From Isoetes taiwanensis (lineage: Eukaryota > Streptophyta > Lycopodiopsida > Isoetales > Isoetaceae), in contig JAJEKV010000374.1 in the NCBI GenBank assembly GCA_021234155.1, positions 62,001 through 126,000 on the forward strand: a stretch of 64,000 nt of DNA, written 5' to 3'. Below the pieces are notes generated by a model that ran no database searches, was not told the origin of the DNA, and worked only from the letters and a program-made list of their open reading frames with translations. The position numbers and the translations under genes were made by a program. Below, one piece after another: positions 24,827-34,843 of the stretch (its first letter is position 1; each line of letters begins with the position of its first letter).

Positions 24827-25019
24827 CACTACTACAAAAATAGGTAGAAATGGCACAAAAGTGACATTTATCCTCCGCCTTTTTATCGAGCATAAACGTC
24901 ACTTTTGTGCCATTTATGGCGTTTGTGCTCCCCAAATGGCACAAAAGTGACGTTTATGCCCGGTAAAAAGGAGGAGGATAAATGTCGTTGTGCCATTTCT
25001 ACCTATTTTTGTAGTAGTG
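24827..25019. mobile_element. 193-bp CACTA-type MITE with TGA target duplication
   Basis: The termini CACTACTACAAAAATAGGTA and their exact inverse at 25000-25019 delimit the element. TGA flanks it on both sides (24824-24826 and 25020-25022). The arms continue inward almost as a full palindrome: TGGCACAAAAGTGACATTTA on the left and its near inverse on the right, plus a second internal TGGCACAAAAGTGACGTTTA. The whole element can fold into a long hairpin. It has no coding capacity. Confidence 0.8.
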
Positions 25020-25022
25020 TGA

Positions 25023-27700
25023 GGAATCTGAATGATTAAAGACTTTTAGGGCCAATAAGACAAGCCTAGGATAACAACGTTTCTCTCATGACATTGGTGG
25101 CCCTGAGAAAATGAATTGGCTACTTCATCGAAATGCTCAAATCAGGGATAGGTTCAACACATAACTACCATTGACATTAATAAATATAACCATTGGATCC
25201 AACACATTTAAATTAAAATCCCCCTTAAACCCCCTTTGGTTTGGGTGCATATTCACACGGGGGGTGACTCCAGGCATCGAGAGCCCTCATAATTGTATTT
25301 TGCACGTACGAAATCAACACCATATAGTATTCCGGTTGAAATCTTATAGTATTTTGCGAATCTTAAAAAAAAAACAGACGTGAGAATATAAAAGACATTT
25401 AAAACATGAAGATAGTGTAGGGTTGCATCTTGAACCTTGGAATCCAAATATGCACTAAGGATTTAATATTTGAAGTATACTAGATAACCATCGTTTAAAT
25501 ATTTAGAACTTGAACAATTATATTGAACTTGAGAATTCACATGTGATTGTGTCGAATGGAATGGAATGTGTGATGTTAACATTAATAAAGCAACTGTCTA
25601 ATAAAGCAATTGTCTGTACAATAGCCTCTCCAACTTGTTTCCTCATCAAAAAAAGGAAAAAATGTGCCAATGGCAATTGTTCCCTCAGATCGATCAAATG
25701 CACATTCAACTTGATAATTAACTAATACTCAAGTCCAATGTGACAAAAATTTGCAAACATTTCGTCTAACCTTAAATGGGGATCTCCAGAAACTCCTGCC
25801 AATGCCCTGGATTCAACCCTATAATTATGGAGCACGAAAACAGACACCAGAAACAAATACCCAATTACAAAACCCACATGCCCAAATGACAAATACACAT
25901 TTGGAAGCGAAGAAATCTTCGGCATAATGATTAGAAAGGTGCAAAACAGAGCGAATCCGGTTGGGTCCTGGGAAAGAACGGTTGGGTATGCCAAGAACAT
26001 CTCGGCAAGAAGGATTCAAGCATAGGACAATATCTACTCATTTTCCACCATACTTTCCACTTCTCACTCCGGCTTAGATACATCCCAGGAAAGGAAGAAT
26101 TTATTGTTGAAATGGCCCTTTGCATAAAATATGCTATTTATTGGACAAGAAAATCGATGTATACAAAGTGACGGTAGTGTAAAAACGTTTGCTTCAACCG
26201 AATAAATCAATTCAATGAGATTAAATCAATGAATTTTGTTTTCATTCTGTGTAAAAGTGGACCTTACCTTGATTTCCTACTGGAGTAATATGAAGATATA
26301 GACGTGCAAACTTCTTGTGTCTTTGAGATCACAAAGTCCCGCTTGTCTGAGGAGGCTGGATTTGTCTCATATAGAGTCTTCATTTGCCTTGTAGATTTAG
26401 CATCTTCTTTCTTCGAAGCCAATCTGAACACTAAAAGGCATCAAGCCATATTACACCAACCTGGTTCCAAGAATCTGGAGGTCCATTTGATATTATTGGA
26501 CCAGCTGAAGTAAGCGAACCGATAGGTGATTCAAGAACTGGCTCAATTTCTAGAAAAGGCAAACGGTATGATGTCGTCCCGATGCAAACTCACAAAAAGG
26601 AGAGTGTGACCCATCCTAGTAAGTGATTGCCCAATAATTACTCATTCCTTGTATAACTCCCCAAGAAATCAAATATCCTACCACAATTCGACAAATGACC
26701 TAAAAAACTGGCCCGGGGAACAATTATAGATGTGAAAATGGAGAGATTCAAATGGGGCAAAGCTGATAGGCAAAGAAAGAACCCCAAACAGTTCAGTTTT
26801 GAAGAAGGTCTGCTTCTTCGCAAGTATGGTCATCCATCCAAAAACCACACACTAATAACCAACAAAGACGGACTCTTGTAAAACTCCAACTTAAATCTGT
26901 GAATGAGCACATGATAAATCCCAGAACCGGGGAGCCCTTTAAAACAACAATTAGGAGTAACGATTATCGCAAATAATATCGCACCCCAAGACTGCGTCTT
27001 TTCGACTTTCAAGCAATCCCAAGGCTCCACAGACGCTCATATTAAAGATTAGATGCAAGAAACTAATATGGGAAAATGAAGAAGTGATAAGACGCCCGGT
27101 CGTGGCCTTGAGAAACTACGGTTTCATAGCTCAATCCCACATCCGAGTAACCTATGTTCTTGTTTTGAATGTAAAACCGGATAAGCGGAACAAATGGCGA
27201 TTAAACAACTACTTACGGGTTTTCGAAAGTATGTCGTAGATGAGAAGGCGACCCATTTTGTGTATTTTTGTTACATGGGCACCGGAATTGCTCCAACGAA
27301 GATTCGATCTATGATGGGTACCCGAGAAAAAAGGCATTGAAGATCACGACTGTCAAACCCGGAATTCTCCTACGCTCGGATCGGAAATGCGAGATGATCA
27401 ATTTAAATCCCCACAAATGATTCTTCCCTAAAATCTTCATTTTCATTCCAACACATAACCCTAAAATGGGTTATCTCGAGCCTGCATGTCGAAAGGGATA
27501 TTTGATACAATCTGAAAATACAATATAAAAATAAATATATGATATATGGGTCTAAACCATTGGATATAGGCATCAAAATTAGTTCAACCGTCTGGCGCAC
27601 TCTAGATATACTTAATCGGTATGCCTCATCAAATACATCCATGAAATCATATAAAAACCTTAGGGAAAAAATTAAAAATACAAAAGAAACCCCTGTTATT
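25023..27700. other. Intergenic; no gene recognised
   Basis: No supported gene. GGATAGGTTCAACACATA at 25,147-25,164 resembles the terminus of the MITE at 12,239 and may be an orphan transposon end. Confidence 0.4.
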
Positions 27701-27714
27701 ATGCTACATATTAC

Positions 27715-28145
27715 GTTTAACGTTTTATACGGAATACATTATGAATTGTATGATCTAACACATATTTGCCGTAAATAAAACGTAAAAAATACGGTAAAAA
27801 AAAAATTTCGTGTCGGAAGATTTTCGCAGTCGCTGAAACCTTCTAATTCAGCGTCGCGAAAGTTTTTCAGCGTCTGCGAAATAGTAAAAAAAGCGTCAAA
27901 AAAAAAAAAAGTTTAAACCTTCTATTTTTAAACGCTGAAAAAATTCAAGCGACGAAATGAAAGGTTCACTGAATTTGAATTTCAAAAAAAAAAAAAAAAT
28001 TTTTACTTAATTTGAATTCAAATTTCGGCGTCTGTGAAATCGTTATAAACAGCGTCTGTGATGACTTTTCGGCGTCAGACGCTAAAGAAAAGGTTTTCGC
28101 AAACGCCCAGAATTTTTTTTTTTTTTTTTTTTTCGCGACGATATG
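27715..28145. mobile_element. Relic of the GCGTCG-rich MITE family
   Basis: The segment from about 27,722 (CGTTTTATACGGAATACATT, then ATGAATTGTATGATCTAACAC) matches the interior of the 12,239 MITE. It is followed by the same style of GCGTCGCGAAA, CAGCGTCTGCG and GGCGTCAGACGC motifs, with interspersed A and T runs. Clean termini were not found. Confidence 0.5.
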
Positions 28146-28669
28146 AATCCCGTCATTAGTACCAATAATATAAGAGACCTAAGCTAGCTTTACCTATGTC
28201 CCTTCTCAACTTCTATTGATTAGGGCTTATACATTTGCCAATACAAAATGACCAATCTAGCATTCAAAATCTCATTCAAAACTCTTCGCTTTGAGACCCC
28301 CTTCTTGTGGAAAAGTGGTTCTGCAGCTAAAGTAGCTATGCGGTTTTTTCCAAGAAGAACCATTACTTACATGTCTCTGTGAGATCTAATTCTTTCATGT
28401 TGTTGTTGTGTTAGCTCTAGCATCTAAATAGCACAAAAACACAAAAATTTAAATTTTTCCATAAAAAAGTACCTTGCTTCCACATAAGGCTTGGATCATT
28501 GTCTAATGTGAGGAAATTGCTCGAGATTATCTCATTAATTGTTTGAGCGATACATTTTACACATCAAGGTTTCCGGAATATTACCAACGGCAACCAAATC
28601 TTAGAAGTTGAAAGGGCGTGATGGAAGATACACGGCTCCTCTCCTTTGCTTCGATCCACGTGGATTTGA

Positions 28670-29695
28670 AGCCCTTCTTCCTAGCAATAAAGCATTGACT
28701 ATCGGGGCCGAAAATCTTAGCGGCACCAACTAACTTTGCACCAAAACCAAAGATGCATGCACTACAAATACCTTAGCTTGCAACCCTTAAGCAACTATCA
28801 CGCACCAAAGCCAAAGATATAAGCGCAAACAAAAACTTAAGAGCCCCTCAGATCCAGATATGAAACTACAGAAAAGCAAAAGAATCCAAACGGGTAACTT
28901 AAAAATCCTAATGTTTCATCCAGGCTGCATGATAATGAGTCCATCACACTGTGTGCTTCAAACGGACTTCCAGCATGTTGAAGCGCCCTTCTTCCTAGCA
29001 GTAAAGCATTGACTATCAGACCGAAAATCTTAGCAGCACCAACACTGCACCAAAACCAGCATGCACGCACTACAAACACCTTAGCTTGCAACCCTTAAGC
29101 AACAATCCTGCACCAAAGCCAGCATATGAGTGCAACAAAAACTTAGCATGCAGCGTTAAGCAGATGACAACGTTGAGTTGCATACATGAAAAGCACAGGC
29201 TGCTCAAAATTGAAATCTGTCAAGTTCCATGGCATCTCTGTTTGTGCTAAGATATCCATAACTACAGCAGCAGAGCTAATTTACACTATATCCTGACCGT
29301 TTTGGGTATTTGTAGTGTGTTCTTATTTTCGCTTTCTACTTGGCCAGACTCTAAATAACATTTCCCCAACAATAGTAGAAGTACAATAAGGAGAAAGGAG
29401 ATCACTGCATCATTTTTCCTTTTTGTACATCATTGAACTCACCTCTTTCAGTGATCAAGTGTAAAACATCATATGCAATGACCTTCAAGGTGATCGATGT
29501 AGAAACAAAAAGGCCATCCCTAAAGAAACAATGGATAGAATAAGACAAATTAAGAGCCCCTCAGATCCATACATGAAACTACAGCAAAGCAAAAGAATCC
29601 AAACGGGTAACTTAAAAATCCTAATGTTTCATCCAGCGGCTGCATGATAATGAGTCCATCACACTGTGTGCTTCAAAAGGACTTCCAGCATGCAG
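28670..29695. repeat. Locally duplicated segments
   Basis: Segment A (about 28,675-28,830) recurs at 28,984-29,137; both copies include AGCATTGACTATC and TACCTTAGCTTGCAACCC or a close variant. Segment B (about 28,840-28,980) recurs at 29,550-29,693 at about 95% identity, including AACGGGTAACTTAAAAATCC. The order A-B-A'-...-B' suggests one larger tandem duplication followed by an insertion of about 400 bp (29,140-29,548). No coding function is evident. Confidence 0.7.
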
Positions 29696-29817
29696 AATCT
29701 ACTTGCAATCAATGAAGATTCTCGAACCTATCCTTTTTTGAGTACTCTCTAAAACGGATTCTTGAACCAAACACATTTTCGAGCCGAGCGGTTTTGAATC
29801 ATCATGAGAAGAAGAAA

Positions 29818-29912
29818 AGCTCCTTTCACCTCCAGAGAACTTCATGCATAAATTTCTTGGCAAAGCTCCTTTCACCTCACGAGAACTTCATGCATAAATT
29901 CTTGGCAATCTT
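29818..29912. repeat. Tandem duplication, about 45-bp unit
   Basis: AGCTCCTTTCACCTC...GAGAACTTCATGCATAAAT plus TTCTTGGCAA occurs twice in a row with minor differences. Confidence 0.65.
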
Positions 29913-30137
29913 AGCGTACCTTTTAGCGGCCAGGAAGCCCGGTCGAATCCTAGAACAGATCTGAGCACCGCTTCTTCAAAAGCAAGCAAGCTCTATAAGC
30001 CATTTGGCGGGCGCGCATCGGATGGGTCAATCGAGGGCATAATATTAGAAAAGAGATGACAGATTGGAAGTAAGGCTCTCACGACGTGCTTGTGGTCCGA
30101 CTCTTGAAGGCCATAGCTTGAAAAGGGGAGGCTTGGA

Positions 30138-30242
30138 AGCAGGAACAGTAAGTTAGAGCGAGAAGACGAAAAAAAAACTCAAAGGTATCTCGGCAGGAAC
30201 AGTAGAGCGAGAAGACGAAAAAAAAACTCAAAGGTATCTCGG
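30138..30242. repeat. Tandem duplication, about 48-bp unit
   Basis: The unit GCAGGAACAGTA(agtt)AGAGCGAGAAGACG, followed by an A run and CTCAAAGGTATCTCG, is present twice, ending in GGCAG and GGCCG. Confidence 0.65.
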
Positions 30243-30578
30243 CCGTTAATATTCTAACTCAAAACCTGGGCCGTCCGATCTAGGGCTGGATCCAAACAAC
30301 ACACTAAAACATTATAATATAGAAGATATAGATAGATAAATCCCATTCAAATTTGTAGGTGCTTGTTCATCCCACGGCTAATAAGAAATTTTCCTATTCG
30401 TTTAAAATACTTTGCCATACACTATACACTGGTGTACATACATATATTGTTAACTTGGTAAATTATTTATTTCATGTCAACTATAATGTAAAAAATTCAA
30501 ATAATGACAAACAGCTTCCATCAGACTGTTTATCATTAGGGCAGATTACGTGCGGAATGATAAGCCGGTCTGGGTGCC

Positions 30579-30586
30579 TATTTAAG
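30579..30586 (+). promoter_or_regulatory. Possible TATA box of the ARM membrane protein gene
   Basis: TATTTAAG lies about 245 bp before the ATG at 30,830 in otherwise non-coding sequence. It is a weak TATA variant; the transcription start is unknown. Confidence 0.3.
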
Positions 30587-30829
30587 CATCCAGGCTTACT
30601 GGTTCATTTGCAGAGCTCCCTGTTCCAAAAATCCCTCTTGCAGAGGTCAACGCTGTGTTTCTTCAAGAAATGGTCCGATCTTGATTACTAAGTAGTGTTT
30701 TTTTGCACCGATTCCAAAGAAGCGGGCCGACATTCTAATACCATTCTATCAAAGAATTGGCCACACCGATCTGCTGCTGCTAGAGCTTCTAGCTTTGGTA
30801 AATTGGAAGCTTTACAGGAAAAAACTTCG

Positions 30830-32401
30830 ATGTCGTTGGCTGCTGCGTCTCTTATGCCACAGAGGCAGAATGATGCCCAGAACGATGACGATGAAGAATT
30901 TGTGAAAGATTATGAGGCCAAGCAGCGCGTAGTTGAGATAATGGCGAGCTTGACCAATGTACTGTATGAGCTGAATTGGTTCATGGGAGTATGTTCTCTC
31001 ACATGGGCCACGACGATCATATTAGGGGGCATCGTCACGAATTTGTCAAGGCGTGACTATTTTTCTGTTGCTGTGCTTCTTCTCTTGGAATCAGTAAGGC
31101 TATCCGCAGCACGCCTTTTCAGCTTCTTTGTACTCGAGAACCTTGTCTATGGTAGCGCAGATCCCATGCTTATTGTCTACAACGACAAAGCGCGTCAGTG
31201 GTCCTTGTTCATGATACGAATCGTCGAACAAATGTTTCAGCTTCTATTACTTGTCTTTAGCATTATAATTCCCATCCGTCGCCGCAGGGATTCTAATTCT
31301 AGCGCATCAACTGCTACCGATCCTAATGGGGCCAATTTCGATCATGTCCACACCTCCCTAACGATTTTCTATACCCTAATACTTGTTAATGCTATCCTCG
31401 CCACCATCGCCGTCATCGTCTCCAAAATGCTGTTCCCCTTGTGGATTCCTTCTACCAGCCTGCGCAATTATTTCGACAAAATTGTGTGGATTGCGATGGA
31501 TCAAGGATTTGTGAAAAGCTTAAGTCGCCTTGACTTTCCCGCTTTTGCATTTGAAATTCAAGCAGATGAATACAGGCACAACAATCGGCCTGCGGTCTTG
31601 AAGTATGTCTATGCGGACATGATTCGCTATTTACTTTGTCATCCTAAGTGCAAAGGATTTGAGAAAGCAAGAGAGCTACTAGACGCAGGCGATCCATACG
31701 AGAAGGAAGCGGCAGCAAACATCGTAGGATGTTGGGGCAAGTATGAAAGCAAGTCATTATTGATGGTGCAAAAAAGGCTATTGTCCAAGCTAGCAGATGT
31801 AATGGACCATAACGAGATAGGGAGGGCAGCGACCTCGAGCTTGGGGATCTTGGCAGAGAAGGATCCCATGTGGACAGCCAAAATAAGGAATAATAAGGAA
31901 GAAAATCTAGTGGATATAATAATTAACAAAGTTCACGATGTGGTGGAATTGGGGAAGGCAAATAAGGCACTGGTTTATATCAAGTTATGGATACACTTGA
32001 TTCGTGCTTCTCCTTCTCCTTCTCCTTCTTCTTTGGATATATTGAGAAGAGACCTAGAAGCAATTATCAGGGACAACGGATGTAAGAAGCGGACACAAAT
32101 CGTTGCAGCATATGCCCTCCTCCGCATTCCAGGGGATCCACAAACAAACATTACAGAGGAGCTGAAAACATGCCTTAAACGAAGCCCACTTAGGGCAGAG
32201 TACATCTTTTCGGAAGAGCAAGACTACTTATTTTCTATGCTAACACACGAGGAGTGTCCTTGGGTCAACAAACTTAACTACAGAGACGCCAATTTTGCAG
32301 AACCCACTTGTGTCTCCAAACGGACTACCAAAGCTGTCGCTGATGGTGCTAGCATCTTGCTTATCTTAGTTGCATCCATCTTCATCTATAAATATCTATA
32401 A
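30830..32401 (+). CDS. Plant membrane protein with ARM-like repeats, intact and intronless
   Basis: A 523-residue open frame from ATG 30,830 to TAA 32,399. An in-frame GTG at 30,695 extends it, but the ATG is preferred because the protein then starts at MSLAAASLMPQRQ before an acidic stretch (NDDDEEF). The N-terminal third has hydrophobic helices near residues 52-70, 78-96, 132-150 and 176-198, with the hallmark segment LTWATTIILGGIVTNLSRRDYF. Residues 280-480 are alpha-helical with ARM-like character. A C-terminal helix (ASILLILVASIFIYKYL) resembles a tail anchor. Uncharacterised multi-copy seed-plant proteins share the 'WAT..LLGG.VT......F' segment; their function is unknown. An in-frame SPSPSPSS tract comes from a (CTTCTC)n repeat near 32,010. 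Confidence 0.8.
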   Translation: MSLAAASLMPQRQNDAQNDDDEEFVKDYEAKQRVVEIMASLTNVLYELNWFMGVCSLTWATTIILGGIVTNLSRRDYFSVAVLLLLESVRLSAARLFSFFVLENLVYGSADPMLIVYNDKARQWSLFMIRIVEQMFQLLLLVFSIIIPIRRRRDSNSSASTATDPNGANFDHVHTSLTIFYTLILVNAILATIAVIVSKMLFPLWIPSTSLRNYFDKIVWIAMDQGFVKSLSRLDFPAFAFEIQADEYRHNNRPAVLKYVYADMIRYLLCHPKCKGFEKARELLDAGDPYEKEAAANIVGCWGKYESKSLLMVQKRLLSKLADVMDHNEIGRAATSSLGILAEKDPMWTAKIRNNKEENLVDIIINKVHDVVELGKANKALVYIKLWIHLIRASPSPSPSSLDILRRDLEAIIRDNGCKKRTQIVAAYALLRIPGDPQTNITEELKTCLKRSPLRAEYIFSEEQDYLFSMLTHEECPWVNKLNYRDANFAEPTCVSKRTTKAVADGASILLILVASIFIYKYL

Positions 32402-32597
32402 ATGTGTGCATCTCATCAATTTCTAAGTACCTCTCCTTATTGTGAGGAATATCTTATTCTATTGAATTTGCTTAACCTTGTACCAATTCAAAGATATCAC
32501 GTGCAAAATAAGTTGTTAATTGTCTTTTTACTATGTTGTCCCCAATTATGTGAATAAGCATGAGGAATTTCGCTTGCTATGCTCGATTGATTTTACT

Positions 32598-32925
32598 CAG
32601 TGTTGTTACGTACTTACCGTACCTGTATGGTACTGTAAGTATTTTATGTATCGTACATAATAACATACCTCTGAGTTTTTAACGTACCAAAAAAAAAGTA
32701 CGTTAAAAGGTGTTATCGTACCTATAAAATACATACTATATGTATAAAATACTTATAAAATACTTACACTACCTATAAAATACCTATAAAATACTTACCG
32801 TACTCGTGTTGAAAGCTACCAAAAGTTGACACAAAAACAATGCATTTTTTATTCCGTACGTATCGTACCTCTGGTATGGTACACTAAGTACTTGAAAGTT
32901 ACCATACCCGTACGGAAACAACATC
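32598..32925. mobile_element. MITE with TTGTT.CGTAC termini and 8-9 bp target duplication
   Basis: GATTTTACT occurs directly on both sides (32589-32597 and 32926-32934). The left end CAGTGTTGTTACGTAC is mirrored by the right end (inverse GATGTTGTTTCCGTAC), and both continue into GTATGGTA. The interior repeats TACCTATAAAATAC units and contains a TTAACGTAC/GTACGTTAA hairpin. An 8-bp duplication would suggest hAT and a 9-bp one a Mutator-like element; the sequence allows both. It lies about 200 bp beyond the ARM-protein stop. Confidence 0.65.
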
Positions 32926-33461
32926 GATTTTACTATGTTGTAATTTGAGACCTTCGATTGTACACAATGTACCATCTCATTAGAGGATTTTTGAGGTCAA
33001 TTACGGGCCACAACTCCATGCCACGTCAAAAAACGCGCGCCCAATGGGGAGGCGAGCTTGTACAGAATTTTTATACCGAGCCTCCTAAATGCCTTCCAGG
33101 TGTCACCCTTAGGTAGGTTCGGCAATGCACGTGCCCCATGCCTCTTGATGTGGGTGTCCGATAGGACAGAAACAATAATGATGCTCCCGCCTTCAATTCC
33201 CACCCAAGGTTTTTCATTCCAAAACTTAAATCACAAATTCGTGCCAAGAGAGCTCAAATCGATATGCTCAAATCAATCTGCTTGCTCCAATTCGGTTGAA
33301 GTAAATTTGATGAGCTTCTCTTATTAGTACATCTATTCTGCCACTCCATAATATTTTATGTATCGTTTTATTGCTACAATGGGTAAAAAAACATACAACA
33401 AATAGTGTCAAAGATGTGAAATAAAGTACTTTTAGTCCATTGTGAAGTGCTTAAACAAAAT
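32926..33461. other. Intergenic
   Basis: CATTAGAGGATTTTTGAGGTCAATT at 32,977-33,001 is nearly identical, inverted, to 46,192-46,216, suggesting a shared transposon end. The rest is unremarkable. Confidence 0.4.
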
Positions 33462-33528
33462 AGTAGTCACGGTGCGAATATACGTCTCCCTTTGGCAAAG
33501 GAAACCTGCTTTTCGCACCGTGACTACT
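33462..33528. repeat. Hairpin with perfect 17-bp arms, miRNA-precursor-like
   Basis: AGTAGTCACGGTGCGAA (33462-33478) and its exact reverse complement (33512-33528) flank a 33-bp loop. The stem can extend outside through AACAAAA/TTTTTGTT with a small bulge. Size and symmetry fit either a small MITE or a young inverted-repeat small-RNA locus. No TSD was seen. Confidence 0.55.
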
Positions 33529-33909
33529 GTCTAGCTTTTTGTTCATTTTTTTCTTTTTCTTTTTATGGATTAGACAGAGAAAGAACGTTGTCTTTGATCT
33601 TTAATCCAAGAGCATAAAGAATGGAGGCGAAAATTGCAAACATAGCAAGAAGCAAAGGGTTTAATGTAAATAATGGTCGGTTCAGAGCAAAACTGTGCGC
33701 TCTGAAAAATGCAGAGATGGAGTTTTAGATCCTTATCCTGTATGCTCGGGTGTTAATTCTGCCTGAGTTCCAAGAAAAATTCAAAGTATGCACAAGGCCC
33801 CCAAAAATGAACCATTATGATTTTTTCTTAATGGTTTATTGATGAAAACCAAATTTATAAATCAGTACATGTTAGTGGGTTCAAAAGTTTACAAACCATG
33901 TCTAGTTAT

Positions 33910-34135
33910 CTAATATGGTTCATCAACATTATTTTCTAAGGTGATAAGACAACATTGTTTTATGACATAGTATTGAAACATGACAATTTTAATTGGTCTC
34001 TGTAACAACTTAAACTATATAATTTATCAACATATTTTTCTAAAGTGATAAGACAACATTGTTTTATGGCATGGTATTGAAACATGGCAATTTTAATTGG
34101 TCTATGTAATAACTTAAACTATATGATATATATTA
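33910..34135. repeat. Tandem duplication, about 115-bp unit
   Basis: The unit starting ATCAACAT...TTTTCTAA(G/A)GTGATAA and including GACAACATTGTTTTATG is present at about 33,912 and 34,026 with roughly 90% identity. Fainter related sequence continues to 34,400. Confidence 0.65.
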
Positions 34136-34564
34136 CTGTTTAGTATGTCAAGTTTATTAGACTGGTATTTGATCATATTTATTTTCTTCAATATATTGCC
34201 ATGGTAATTTTAGCCCCATAATTCTCATGATTTTTTATAGTGATTAATCACCAATACACCATGTGGTAAATGATCTTGTTTAAAATATGCTAATATGATT
34301 TTTTTAATCCTATTTTTCTCCATGGTACTAAAATAATTATCTCATTTGGTTTATCTAACAACTTAAAATGTCTAATACGAACTAATGCTTTGTATTTCAA
34401 GTTTAATAAAATGGTATTTGATCGCATCTATCTTTCTTAGTATGTTGGCTTGGTAAATTATTCAAATATTTTTTAGCAATTAATCACAACCACCATAAAA
34501 TCTTCTCAACGTGTAGTTTTTTGCTAAAAAACAACTCGTAAAAACCATGCAATATTTTGTTTTG

Positions 34565-34795
34565 AAAATGCTAGAAATAACACATAGTTTTCAAGTGTGG
34601 TTTTCAGACGTACAACATTGGTGTGGTTTTTTAGGTGTAGTTTTCAATCAAGTTGATTTTAAAATGTAGTTTTCACAAATAGAAGACTTATGTGGTATTG
34701 AATCGAGTGGATTTTCCAAGTGTAGTTTTCACAAATAGATTGGGTGTGGTTTTCAAGTGTAGTTTTCACAAATAAAAAACTTAATGTGTTATTTC
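34565..34795. repeat. Short interspersed repeats (GTGTAGTTTTCACAAATAG)
   Basis: GTGTAGTTTTCACAAATA occurs at about 34,719 and 34,756, with shorter variants at 34,593, 34,634 and 34,665. It lies just beyond the 3' end of the kinase pseudogene. Confidence 0.5.
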
Positions 34796-34843
34796 ATTTG
34801 AGAAGGGGGGGTTGTTTTTAGAGCAACCAGGCCTAGTCCAAGC

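Noticed and set aside
29733-29743. CGAACCTATCC as a possible right end of a GGATAGGTTC element starting at 25,147
   Set aside because: Similarity stops after 10 bases and no target duplication exists.
30359-30691. 110-codon open frame upstream of the ARM protein gene
   Set aside because: It overlaps the likely promoter (TATA-like 30,579), has no domain character and low-complexity composition.
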